A stretch of 64,000 bases of DNA from Mesorhizobium comanense. GTDB taxonomy: Bacteria > Pseudomonadota > Alphaproteobacteria > Rhizobiales > Rhizobiaceae. Positions within the stretch are counted from its first letter, which is position 1. The number at the start of each line of letters is the position of its first letter. The translations under genes were made by a program, and so were the position numbers. The stretch spans positions 496,001-560,000 of the forward strand of contig NZ_SCNN01000001.1 of the NCBI RefSeq assembly GCF_005503535.1, read 5' to 3'. The notes under the pieces are model-generated. The model saw only the letters and a program-made list of their open reading frames with translations. It did not search any database and was not told where the DNA came from. Positions 45,536 through 53,517 of this stretch are shown one piece after another.

Positions 45536-45823
45536 TTACCAGCGGCGCCAGCGGTGCCAGTGGTGGTGCGGATGCCAGGCATAGAAGCCAGGGCCGCCCC
45601 AATAGTAGTAGCGCGGATAGACGACGACGCGGTTGGGGACGCAGCGGCCCCAGTAGTTGGGATGCCAGCCCGGACCGCAGCCCCAGGCCACGTGCTCGAC
45701 CAGGGCGGGAGCCGCCGGCTGGGCAAGCGAGACCATCGGCATTGCCGAGGATGCCGCTGCGGTCGCGACCGTTCCGCTCACCGCGAGAGCGGCGGTGATC
45801 GCGTATTTTGTCAGATGAAACAT
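45536..45823 (-). CDS. Small exported GCG-CRPN-type protein, second copy
   Basis: This 95-residue protein has a Sec signal peptide (MFHLTKYAITAALAVSGTVA) and the mature motif WGCGPGWHPNYWGRCVPNR followed by a Y/W/H-rich tail. The ATG at 45823 has GGAG seven bases upstream; an ATG six bases earlier is too close to it. A longer open frame upstream is a shadow of the adjacent genes. It is related to the protein at 38164. Confidence 0.8.
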   Translation of the reverse strand: MFHLTKYAITAALAVSGTVATAAASSAMPMVSLAQPAAPALVEHVAWGCGPGWHPNYWGRCVPNRVVVYPRYYYWGGPGFYAWHPHHHWHRWRRW

Positions 45824-45933
45824 GACCATGCTCCAAGCGTTGTAGAGATTGAAAATCTGTCCGCACCCTGGCGGTCCGGCAGATCCTGCCCTTCTTCTGG
45901 TTAAACGCCGCGGCCAGTGTTTTCCGTCGGTCT

Positions 45934-46395
45934 TCAGGGCGTTTTTTTTGGCCCGCCGGCGGCGCGGCGCTCGATATGGCGCATCAGGGCCGATGCCAGC
46001 ACGCTGCGGTTCTCCGGCGATGTGTTGGCAGCGAACTCGACGATGGCTTGCTCCAGCCGCGTCCGCACGATTATGTCGGCGTTGCGCGCCCGTTCCAGGG
46101 CGGCTGACAGCGCCGCCTTGTCCACGACGGGTTGCTGCAACAGGTCGGCCGCCTGCTGCCTTGCCTGCTGCGCATCTTGAATGACCGGGCGGGAGTCCAT
46201 GCGCACCTGGCGCAGCGCCTGGCGGAACGCCTTGCGATCCTGCTCGGGGAGCCGCCCGCCGGCCGTCTCCAGGGAATAGCCGCCGCCGGCCTTGGCATTC
46301 CTCAGCCAGACGGCTCCGCCCGCGAACGCGCCGGCAAGAAAGACGTTCAAGACAACCGAAGTGATGACCAGACCACGGACCCAGCGCGCGCTCAT
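45934..46395 (-). CDS. Membrane-anchored CpxP/Spy-like periplasmic heavy-metal-sensor type protein
   Basis: This 153-residue protein has one N-terminal hydrophobic segment (about residues 8-30) and a helical periplasmic part rich in A, R, Q and E, with PEQDRKAFRQALRQVRMDSR. It resembles the periplasmic heavy-metal sensor family. ATG at 46395 overlaps the anti-sigma candidate gene by four bases, so they are coupled. It may sense envelope stress or metal together with the anti-sigma protein. The gene ends in an eight-A run, read on the minus strand. Confidence 0.75.
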   Translation of the reverse strand: MSARWVRGLVITSVVLNVFLAGAFAGGAVWLRNAKAGGGYSLETAGGRLPEQDRKAFRQALRQVRMDSRPVIQDAQQARQQAADLLQQPVVDKAALSAALERARNADIIVRTRLEQAIVEFAANTSPENRSVLASALMRHIERRAAGGPKKTP

Positions 46396-46844
46396 AGGCT
46401 TTCCTCGCCATTCTCGGCTTCGGGACCCACATCGCCGAACGCCGTCGCATTGGCATCGAGCACATAGTGTTCGGACTGGGCTTCGGGGGTGACGACAGTC
46501 ACCAGGGCCAGGCCGGCGATGGCTCCGGCCAGGCCGATGCCGGCGAGCCCGAGCCCGAACCACCAGACCCGTTGGCGCCGGCGCTGGACGAGGTGCCGGT
46601 CCGCGGCGCGCAGGATACTGCCGCTCAGCGCCTTGCTTGGGTGCCGGACGCGGTAGCCGTCCAGCAGCGTGTCGAGCTTGCCGGCGTGCTGCGAAATAGC
46701 CTGGCCCGCCTCGCTGGAGGCAAATGCCTCGGCGGCCGCGCGCTCGTCTTCCGGCCAGCGGCGCGGATCGCCGCCATAGGCTTGCGCGAGCGCTGCGAAA
46801 CGCTTGGCATCCATTGCCGGGCCGTCCTCGATGTCTTCAGCCAT
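46392..46844 (-). CDS. Probable membrane anti-sigma factor
   Basis: This 150-residue protein has an N-terminal cytoplasmic part (MDAKRFAALAQAYGGDPRRWPEDER), one transmembrane helix at about residues 92-115 and a short periplasmic tail. No zinc-binding HxxxCxxC motif is present. It follows the ECF sigma gene after 119 bases, and size, topology and position fit a sigma-specific inhibitor. AGGGGA lies upstream of the ATG at 46844. Confidence 0.72.
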   Translation of the reverse strand: MAEDIEDGPAMDAKRFAALAQAYGGDPRRWPEDERAAAEAFASSEAGQAISQHAGKLDTLLDGYRVRHPSKALSGSILRAADRHLVQRRRQRVWWFGLGLAGIGLAGAIAGLALVTVVTPEAQSEHYVLDANATAFGDVGPEAENGEESL

Positions 46845-46963
46845 GTGTTTTCCCCTTGCCCCTTGGTGCCGCGTGCCCACGCGGATTGGAAATGCCACGG
46901 ACCGGTCCCTGCCGAACGCCTGCAAGGCGCGATGCGTGCTTGGCATTCATGATCGCGCTCCGC

Positions 46964-47500
46964 TCAGTCATGGACGCCATCCCGTGCCAGGATCATCTGC
47001 AAGGCCCGCCTGCCGCGCGAGAGCAGGCTCTCCAGCGCATCGACGCTGATCTCCATGGCCGCGGCCGCCTCGATGTTGGACATCTCCTGATAGTAGACCA
47101 GGACAATGGCCTCGCGCTGGCGTGGCGCGATCCCTTGCAAGGCCTGCTCGATCCGCTGCGTCTCTTCGCCTGCATCGGGAAGCGGGCTGGGATCGGCCAC
47201 ATCCGGCAAATCGTCGGTCACCCACTCGCGGCGCCGGCGCAGCCGGTCGTAGCACAGGTTGAGCGTAACCCGGTGGATCCAGGTGTCGAAGCGCGCATTG
47301 CCGCGCCGCCAGCTCGAAGCATGGCGCCAGATGCGCACGAAGGTCTCCTGGGCGACATCCTCGGCTTCCGCCGCGTCGCCCAGCATGCGCGCGGCAAGCG
47401 ACAGGATGCGCGGCAGCTTGCGCGCCACCAGCGTTTGCACGGCTGCCGGATCGCCGGCGCCGACCCGACGAACCAATTCCTCGTCCGGATCGGCGCTCAT
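46964..47500 (-). CDS. ECF-family RNA polymerase sigma factor
   Basis: This 178-residue sigma-70 family protein contains region 2 (DAAEAEDVAQETFVRIWRHAS, FDTWIHRVTLNLCYDRLRRRR) and region 4 (GIAPRQREAIVLVYYQEMSNIEAAAAM). ATG at 47500 has GGGAG 11 bases upstream; a GTG at 47512 lies too close to it. It probably controls its own group including the anti-sigma candidate and CpxP-like gene. Confidence 0.9.
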   Translation of the reverse strand: MSADPDEELVRRVGAGDPAAVQTLVARKLPRILSLAARMLGDAAEAEDVAQETFVRIWRHASSWRRGNARFDTWIHRVTLNLCYDRLRRRREWVTDDLPDVADPSPLPDAGEETQRIEQALQGIAPRQREAIVLVYYQEMSNIEAAAAMEISVDALESLLSRGRRALQMILARDGVHD

Positions 47501-47545
47501 CGGCGGGTGCACTCCCGAAGTTCATCGCGCGTCATGGCCTCTTGG

Positions 47546-47983
47546 TCATTGCTCCGGCTTGGGAGCGGATTTGTGGCCTGGCAATTCGTCGGCGGTCAGG
47601 ACGCCGTCGCCATTCTTGTCCAGCTTGGCGAAGCGCTTGGCGAAGAAGGCGTCAAGCTCGGCCTTGTCGATGAAGCCATCATGGTTGGAATCGATGCGCG
47701 CGAAGGACTTGGCGGGATCGCCCTTGACGTTGCGCTTGGCCTGGAAGGCTTCCCATTCCTGCAGGCTGATCTTGCCGTCGCCGTCCGTGTCGGCGGCCAT
47801 GATCGCCTTCTCCCGTCGCTTCTGGAACTTGGCCAGGGTGAGCTCGGATTTGGCCGCCGGAGCAGCGGTCGCGGGCGGCGTCGCGGCGGGTGGCGTGGGA
47901 GCCGGCGCTTGTGTCGCTGTCTGGGCCAGGGCCGTGGAGGTCAGCAGGCACAGGGCGGCGGCAAGGATCGAACGGCGTATCAT
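47546..47983 (-). CDS. Exported EF-hand calcium-binding protein
   Basis: This 145-residue protein has a signal peptide (cleavage near ALAQT), a P/A/T-rich linker to about residue 45 and three EF-hand loops: DTDGDGKISLQE (65-76), DSNHDGFIDKAE (98-109) and DKNGDGVLTADE (122-133). All keep acidic residues at positions 1, 3 or 5, and 12. GGAGA precedes the start. It lies directly upstream of the ECF sigma gene in the same direction (45-base gap), suggesting a link between periplasmic calcium and that regulator, which is inferred. Confidence 0.87.
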   Translation of the reverse strand: MIRRSILAAALCLLTSTALAQTATQAPAPTPPAATPPATAAPAAKSELTLAKFQKRREKAIMAADTDGDGKISLQEWEAFQAKRNVKGDPAKSFARIDSNHDGFIDKAELDAFFAKRFAKLDKNGDGVLTADELPGHKSAPKPEQ

Positions 47984-48212
47984 GCTTTGGCGTCTCCGGT
48001 TGGCGCGCCGCCATGGCCCATGCCATGGTCACGCTTCGACCGTTAAACGCCGTGGCGCGCGAAATCCGTCGGTCGCCCACGGCGATCGCCTGGACCGCCG
48101 GCGACAAAGCATCGCCGATGCCTTTATGGAGCAGCGGCGGCGACGCCCGATCGGGCACGTTTGAATTCTTGCCAGGCGGACAGTTACTTACCGACCGCGC
48201 CAGGCCCGTCGG

Positions 48213-48392
48213 TCAGTCGGCGGCGACAAGCTGGTCCGGCTTGAAGCCCGCATGCTGCGGGGTCCACACGTCGCCGTCCTTGTTGAACCAGTGGCACAGA
48301 TACATGCCGGAAGCGGCGCCATCGCTGACCGTCATCTTCGGCCCTCCCGACTTCAGCCTGACGACATCTCCGGTCTTGAAAGTGTTGGGCAT
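48213..48392 (-). CDS. DUF2158 (YodC-like) small protein
   Basis: A 59-residue protein starts MPNTFKTGDVVRLKSGGPKM and continues with CHWFNKDGDV before a C-terminal FKPDQL stretch. This is the pattern of the DUF2158 family of small cytoplasmic proteins of unknown function. GGGAGGT lies six bases ahead of the ATG at 48392. Confidence 0.85.
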   Translation of the reverse strand: MPNTFKTGDVVRLKSGGPKMTVSDGAASGMYLCHWFNKDGDVWTPQHAGFKPDQLVAAD

Positions 48393-48537
48393 CTTGACCT
48401 CCCATGCTGAGACCCAGTGAGTTTCACATCAAAGCCGGGCCTCGACAATGGCGGATGTGCCTCGCCGGGGCATCGATCCACCACATAGGCGGATGCCGGC
48501 AGCGGCATGCGGGAGAACGGCACGAATGGAGAGAAAC

Positions 48538-48613
48538 TGGTGCCGCTTAGGTGACTCGAACACCTGACCCCATCATTACGAATGATGTGCTCTACCAACT
48601 GAGCTAAAGCGGC
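48538..48613 (-). tRNA. tRNA-Thr (anticodon CGT)
   Basis: The 76-base gene read on the minus strand starts GCCGCTTTAGCTCAGTTGG and ends AAGCGGCACCA with encoded CCA. The acceptor arms GCCGCTT/AAGCGGC pair fully. The anticodon stem CATCA/TGATG encloses TTCGTAA, giving anticodon CGT. The T arm AGGTG-TTCGAGT-CACCT is intact. Confidence 0.95.
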
Positions 48614-48950
48614 CCAAGAGGCCAAGGCCTCCAAGATGGGCTGGGTGATAGACTCAACCGGCCGCGAATTCAAGATGGGACTTGGCAAATCGTATCAGCT
48701 GTTGCGCCGGCGGCCATATCGCCCGGCAAAGCCCGGCCGGCATGGCCGGCGGTGAGATCACGCGGCCGCCTGTCTCAGACCTTTCGGCTCGCGAAAATAG
48801 ATGAAAACGCGCTGATTTTGTTGACGGAATGCCGCCGTAATGGACTTTGGACGCCCTGACAGGGCAGAATGCGGCGCTCGCCCGTTGATTGATTGGTCGG
48901 CTGCGGCTAACGATCATGGCAAGTTGGGCTGGTATGCAGAGGGATCCCGC
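48614..48950. other. Intergenic region downstream-left of the membrane protein gene
   Basis: This 337-base stretch between the tRNA 5' end and the next gene shows no recognisable gene or strong hairpin. An in-frame ATG at 48840 would extend the following gene by 37 codons. Confidence 0.5.
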
Positions 48951-50090
48951 TTGGACGCGATCGAGAAAGCGATCCGGAACGCCTTGGAAAAGGGCAATGC
49001 CGAGGACCGCGCGTTTCGCGAGAGGGTCTATCGGTCGGCCTTTGCCGCGCTCGATCGTGCGCTCCAGGCCAACCCCGGCGTAACCGTGGAAGTCGCCATC
49101 AAGCGCCGCAAGGCGATCCAGGAGAAGATCACCGAGATCGAATCCGAGTTCCTGCCGGCGGTGCCTGACAGCGCGCCGCAGATCGATGCTCCGGTGGCCG
49201 GGGCGGTGACCGGCGCGGCGCCGGAGATCGAGATCGGCCAGAAGACGCCGTCGCCAACCGTTGTCGTCAACGGACCGCCCGCATCCGACGCGCCGCGCTC
49301 GCGCGTGCTGCCCGTCGTTCCCGATATCATGCCGGACGCCACGCTTCCCGGTGCGCCGGCCATCGACATGTCGGCGCCCGCCGCGCCGGGAGCCGCCGCT
49401 GAAGTGGCGCCCGATCGCGACGAGCGACGCATCCGCGGACGTCGCCTGCCGCTGACGGCCATCTTCCTCACGGTGACCCTTCTCGCGGCGATCGGCATCG
49501 GCGTGTTCTTCGCGCTGCAAACCGGCGTCTTCAAGAGCGCCGCGCAGCTCAACACGGCGCCGCCCGAGGCGCCGCCAACCGTCGAGGACGACGATTTCAC
49601 TCCCGCCGATGGCGCCAATGCGCCGGCAAAGCCGGGTGCGCCGGACCAGTCGCGCGCCTGGATCAATGTGTTCTCGCCGGCCGATCCGACCCATGTCGCC
49701 GCGCCATCGGACGCCAAGGCCGAGGTGATGAAGGACGACAGCGGGCCGCTCCTGCGCATCCAGTCCGGCCCCTCCGGTTCGGCGATCGCCTTCGATGTCG
49801 GGCAGGGCGTGCTGGAGAAACTCGCCGGAAAGCATGCCGTTTTCGACATCATCGCCCGCGCCGAGGATGGCAAGGACACGCAGATTTCCGTGGACTGCAA
49901 TTTCGGCGACCTCGGCGACTGTGGCCGCAAGCGCTACGCGGTCGGACAGCAGCGCAATGAATATCTGTTCGACGTGCAGTTCCCCGACAAGCATCCGGGC
50001 TCGGCCGGAACCATCGCCATCAACTCGGACTTCGACAAGCAGGGCAAGGCGGTCAACATCTACGAGATCAGGGTGTCGATCGAGCCGTGA
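48951..50090 (+). CDS. Single-pass membrane protein of unknown function
   Basis: This roughly 379-residue protein has a charged helical N-terminus (DAIEKAIRNALEKGNAEDR), a proline/alanine-rich disordered region, one transmembrane helix (LPLTAIFLTVTLLAAIGIGV, about residues 165-190) and a C-terminal globular domain of about 130 residues (WINVFSPADP to EIRVSIEP) that may be a carbohydrate-binding-like beta domain. TTG at 48951 is preferred with AGAGGGA six bases upstream; ATG at 48840 is the alternative. The family was not identified beyond this. Confidence 0.7.
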   Translation: MDAIEKAIRNALEKGNAEDRAFRERVYRSAFAALDRALQANPGVTVEVAIKRRKAIQEKITEIESEFLPAVPDSAPQIDAPVAGAVTGAAPEIEIGQKTPSPTVVVNGPPASDAPRSRVLPVVPDIMPDATLPGAPAIDMSAPAAPGAAAEVAPDRDERRIRGRRLPLTAIFLTVTLLAAIGIGVFFALQTGVFKSAAQLNTAPPEAPPTVEDDDFTPADGANAPAKPGAPDQSRAWINVFSPADPTHVAAPSDAKAEVMKDDSGPLLRIQSGPSGSAIAFDVGQGVLEKLAGKHAVFDIIARAEDGKDTQISVDCNFGDLGDCGRKRYAVGQQRNEYLFDVQFPDKHPGSAGTIAINSDFDKQGKAVNIYEIRVSIEP

Positions 50091-50117
50091 CGGCGCCTGC
50101 GGCGGAGCATTGCTGAA

Positions 50118-50522
50118 ATGACGACCTCGCAGAACGAAGACGCCGGACAGGTTCGCGAGCTGATCGAGCAATGGGCCGAGGCGGTGCGCCGCAAGGATAT
50201 TGACGGGATACTGCGCCATCATTCGCCTGATTTCGTCATGTTCGACGTGCCGCCGCCGCTGCAATGCAGGGGCATCGACGCCTACCGCGAAACCTGGCCG
50301 CTGTTCTTCGGCGCGTCCCCGCAACCGCCCGTCTTCGATATTGTCGATCTGACCGTCACCGCGGGCGCCGACGTGGCATTCGCCTTCGCGCTGATGCGCT
50401 GCGTCCTGGTGACGAAATCCGGGTCCAGCGACCTCGATTTCCGCCTGACCGTCTGTCTGAAGAAGATCGCCGGCCAGTGGACCTTCGTGCACGAGCATCA
50501 TTCCGTGCCGGCCGTCGACTGA
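50118..50522 (+). CDS. NTF2-like/SnoaL-fold protein
   Basis: This 134-residue protein matches the YybH/SgcJ type of the NTF2-like superfamily: REL-x-EQWAEAVRRKDIDGIL, then HHSPDFVMFDVPPPLQCRG and the C-terminal GQWTFVHEHHSVP. Such proteins serve as small-molecule enzymes or immunity-like binders; the role here is unknown. It follows the membrane protein gene by 27 bases. Confidence 0.85.
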   Translation: MTTSQNEDAGQVRELIEQWAEAVRRKDIDGILRHHSPDFVMFDVPPPLQCRGIDAYRETWPLFFGASPQPPVFDIVDLTVTAGADVAFAFALMRCVLVTKSGSSDLDFRLTVCLKKIAGQWTFVHEHHSVPAVD

Positions 50523-50650
50523 AGCAATTCCAGGAAAAGTGTGAAACGGTTTTCCGTCCGGAATTGCGCAACAACAGCTCAGCAATTCCAGGAAAAGTGT
50601 GAAACGGTTTTCCGTCCGGAATTGCGTGACCACAGCTCAGCAATTCCCTG
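50523..50650. repeat. Tandem 58-base palindromic repeats
   Basis: Two copies (50523-50580 and 50581-50638) differ at only a few positions, and a third breaks off after AGCAATTCC at 50639. Each unit folds as GCAATTCC...GGAATTGC around GGAAAAGTGTGAAACGGTTTTCC. The core resembles the palindromes at 7624 and 42467. It lies between the convergent NTF2-like and DNA ligase genes. Confidence 0.85.
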
Positions 50651-50666
50651 AAAGCACCGAACGGCG

Positions 50667-52271
50667 CTAGCTCTCCCCAAGCAGCGCCTGCAGCGTCTCG
50701 ATCCGGTCAGCCTCGTTGGCGGGCTTGTCCCAGCGCAGCCGTGATATTCGCGGGAAGCGCATGGCCACGCCCGACTTGTGCCGTGTCGAACGGTTGAGCC
50801 CCTCGAAGGCGACTTCCAGCACCAGGCCATTGTCGCGGTTGGCGCGCACCGAGCGCACCGGCCCGAAACGCTCAACCGTGTTGTCCCTGACATATTTGTC
50901 GATCTGCTTCAGCTCCTCGTCGGTGAAGCCGAAATAGGCCTTGCCGACGGGGACCAGTTCCTCCTCGCCCTCGGGCCCTGACCAGACGCCGAACGTGTAG
51001 TCCGAATAGAAGCTGGAGCGCTTGCCGTGCCCGCGCTGGGCATACATCAGCACCGCGTCCACCGTATGCGGATCGCGCTTCCATTTGAACCACGGTCCTT
51101 TCGGCCGGCCGGCGACGTAGGGTGAATCCCAGCGCTTCAGCATCACCCCTTCGATGATCGGGTGTGGTGGCTGGCGGCGCAGTGCTTCGAGCGAATGCCA
51201 GTCCGCAAAGGCGACGAAGGGGGAGAGATCGAAGCGGCTCGGGTCGAGCGTCTTCACGAAGGCTTCGAGGCGGCCGCGCCGCTCGCGGAAGGGCAGCCCG
51301 CGCAGATCCTCGTCGCCGATCTGGAGCGCATCGTAACAGCGCATGAAGGCCGGATATCGCTGCTGCATCTTCGGCGTCACCGTTTTACGGTTCAGCCGCT
51401 GCTGCAGGTCCGAAAACGTTCCCGTCGCCTCCCGGGGATCGCCCACCAGCAGCTCGCCATCCAGCGCCGCCGAAAAATTCATGGCCTCGGCAAGGTCGGG
51501 GAAGGCTCCGGAGACATCGTCGCCGGTGCGCGAATAGAGCCGGCTGACGCCGCCTTCCGCCACCGCCTGGACGCGGATCCCGTCCCATTTCCATTCGGCC
51601 GCATAGTCGGCCGGGTCGAGTTTTTCGAGATCGCCGTCGCCGACCGGGTTCGACAGCATCACCGGGCGAAACAGCGCCAGCGCGCTGCTTTTAGGCTTCT
51701 CGCTCTTGCCCTCCAGCCACGCGAACAGCGCCGTGTAAGGGGGCGACAGCCCGTGCCACAACTCCTCGATCTCGGCGACGTCGACCTTGCCGAAATCTGC
51801 CAGTGCCTGCTTGGCCAGTCGTGCCGACACGCCGATGCGCAGGCCGCCTGTGACCAGCTTGATGATGGCGAAGCGCGACGAGATGCCGGCGCTGTCGAGC
51901 AGGCCTGCAAGCACTTTCGGCCCGTCGGACCGGCTGGCCGCCTGCAGCCGCGCCACCACGTCGCCGAGCGTCGGCTCCCGGTTCGCGATCCGTCCGGGCG
52001 TCTGCGGCCAGACCAGCGATACCGTCTCGGCGAGATCGCCGACATAGTCGTAGGAATAGCCGAACAGCACCGGGTCCATGCGTTCGGTGACCAGGGCGCG
52101 CAGCATCGCCGGCTTGACCGCGGCTATTTTCAGATCGCCGGTGATGGCGGCCAGCGCCAGGCCGCGATCGGGGTCCTCGACGGTCCTGAAGTAGTCGGTG
52201 AGCAAAGTGAGCTTGCCGTTGCGCGATGGCGTCAGCACCAGCCGGTCGAGGAGTTCGGCGAAGCGGTTCAT
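50667..52271 (-). CDS. ATP-dependent DNA ligase (ligase-exonuclease pair type)
   Basis: This 534-residue ligase has an N-terminal helical DNA-binding domain, the nucleotidyltransferase motif I EWKWDGIR near residue 228 with adenylated lysine, LDGELLVG (motif III), EGVMLKRWDSPY (motif IV) and KGPWFKWKRDPHTVDAVLMY (motif V). It follows the exonuclease gene on the same strand after 85 bases, the usual partner. The start at 52271 lacks a good Shine-Dalgarno; an ATG 15 bases earlier is possible. It probably acts in DNA repair. Confidence 0.92.
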   Translation of the reverse strand: MNRFAELLDRLVLTPSRNGKLTLLTDYFRTVEDPDRGLALAAITGDLKIAAVKPAMLRALVTERMDPVLFGYSYDYVGDLAETVSLVWPQTPGRIANREPTLGDVVARLQAASRSDGPKVLAGLLDSAGISSRFAIIKLVTGGLRIGVSARLAKQALADFGKVDVAEIEELWHGLSPPYTALFAWLEGKSEKPKSSALALFRPVMLSNPVGDGDLEKLDPADYAAEWKWDGIRVQAVAEGGVSRLYSRTGDDVSGAFPDLAEAMNFSAALDGELLVGDPREATGTFSDLQQRLNRKTVTPKMQQRYPAFMRCYDALQIGDEDLRGLPFRERRGRLEAFVKTLDPSRFDLSPFVAFADWHSLEALRRQPPHPIIEGVMLKRWDSPYVAGRPKGPWFKWKRDPHTVDAVLMYAQRGHGKRSSFYSDYTFGVWSGPEGEEELVPVGKAYFGFTDEELKQIDKYVRDNTVERFGPVRSVRANRDNGLVLEVAFEGLNRSTRHKSGVAMRFPRISRLRWDKPANEADRIETLQALLGES

Positions 52272-52356
52272 GGGCGGGTGAGCCATGCCAACAGCGAAAG
52301 CCGGCGCGAGGTGCCGCAGAACTCGGTGCTGGCGATCGGCAGGTCAAAAAACGCCA

Positions 52357-53367
52357 TCAATCGCCCTCGTCCTCGTAGCCGACCAGGTGCAGCGGCCGGG
52401 CGGCGATGCCTTCGAGTTCGCACCAGCGCACCAGCGCTTCCTCGCGGCCGTGGGTGACCCAGATTTCCTCGGCGCCTGTTTCCTTGATGGTGGCGGTGAG
52501 TTCGTCCCAGTCGGCATGGTCCGAGATGATCAGCGGCAGCTCGACGCCACCTTGCTTGGCGCGCTGGCGGATGCGCATCCAGCCCGAAGCGAAGCACGAG
52601 ATCGGATCGGGGAAGCGCCGCGCCCAGCGGTCGGCGAAGGCCGAGGGCGGACCGACCACGATGGCGCCGGCGAAATCCTGCTTGCCGCCGCTGTCGACGG
52701 TCGCGGGTTCCAGCTCTCCGAGGTCGATTCCCTGGCTCTGGTAATATTCGCTGAGTCTGGCCAGCGCGCCGTGGATATAGAGCGGCCTGTCGTAGCCGGC
52801 GTCACGCAGCAACCGCATCACGCGCTGAGCCTTGCCGAGCGCGTAGGCGCCGACCAGATGCGAACGTTCGGGAAACTGCGCCGCCGATTTCAGCAGGCGG
52901 GCGATTTCCTCGGTGTCGGGCGGATGGCGGAACACCGGCAGGCCAAAGGTCGCCTCGGTGATGAACACGTCGCAGCGTAACGGTTCGAACGGCGCGCAGG
53001 TCGCGTCCTTCTGCCGCTTGTAGTCGCCGGACGCGACGATGCGCATGCCCTGATGTTCGACCGCGATCTGCGCCGAGCCCAACACATGCCCCGCCGGGTG
53101 GAAGCTGACGCTGACGCCGTTGAGGACAATCGTTTCGCCCAGCGCCGCCGCCTGGCGGGTGCCGGCAAAATCCTCGCCATAGCGCAGGCCCATAATGTCG
53201 AGCGTCTGCTGGGTGGCCAGCACCGAGCGGTGGCCGGAACGCGCATGGTCCGAATGGCCGTGCGTGATCAATGCCCGGTCCACCGGCCGCACGGGATCGA
53301 TGAAGAAATCGCCCGGCGGGCAATAGAGGCCCTCGGGCCGCGGATGAAGCAGGTCGCTGGCGCGCAT
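52357..53367 (-). CDS. Ligase-associated DNA exonuclease (metallo-beta-lactamase fold)
   Basis: This 336-residue protein has the metal motif HGHSDH (H36, H38, D40, H41), later HPAGHVLGSAQI, ASGDYKR, and the beta-CASP-like C-terminal ISDHADWDEL and VTHGREEALV. It resembles the exonuclease encoded beside ATP-dependent ligases, which trims DNA ends before sealing. The helicase and phosphoesterase often found in the same set are not in the window. Confidence 0.9.
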   Translation of the reverse strand: MRASDLLHPRPEGLYCPPGDFFIDPVRPVDRALITHGHSDHARSGHRSVLATQQTLDIMGLRYGEDFAGTRQAAALGETIVLNGVSVSFHPAGHVLGSAQIAVEHQGMRIVASGDYKRQKDATCAPFEPLRCDVFITEATFGLPVFRHPPDTEEIARLLKSAAQFPERSHLVGAYALGKAQRVMRLLRDAGYDRPLYIHGALARLSEYYQSQGIDLGELEPATVDSGGKQDFAGAIVVGPPSAFADRWARRFPDPISCFASGWMRIRQRAKQGGVELPLIISDHADWDELTATIKETGAEEIWVTHGREEALVRWCELEGIAARPLHLVGYEDEGD

Positions 53368-53517
53368 CGCCTAGAAATAGGCGATAATTCGGCGGCGTGA
53401 AGCCCGTTGCCGCAGACTGCTGACACCTAGGGCACGGACTGCTCAATTCGGTTCAGCTTGCATGCGATTTGCTCTACAGAGACGGATGCCGGCTGCTCTG
53501 CCGGCGGAACCATCTTC

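Noticed and set aside
48538..48613. Genomic island attachment site at the tRNA-Thr gene
   Set aside because: No integrase, no repeated tRNA 3' end and no change in gene character were seen on either side.
50523..50650. CRISPR array
   Set aside because: There are only two and a half units, directly adjacent without unique spacers, and each unit is a self-complementary hairpin; no cas gene is near.
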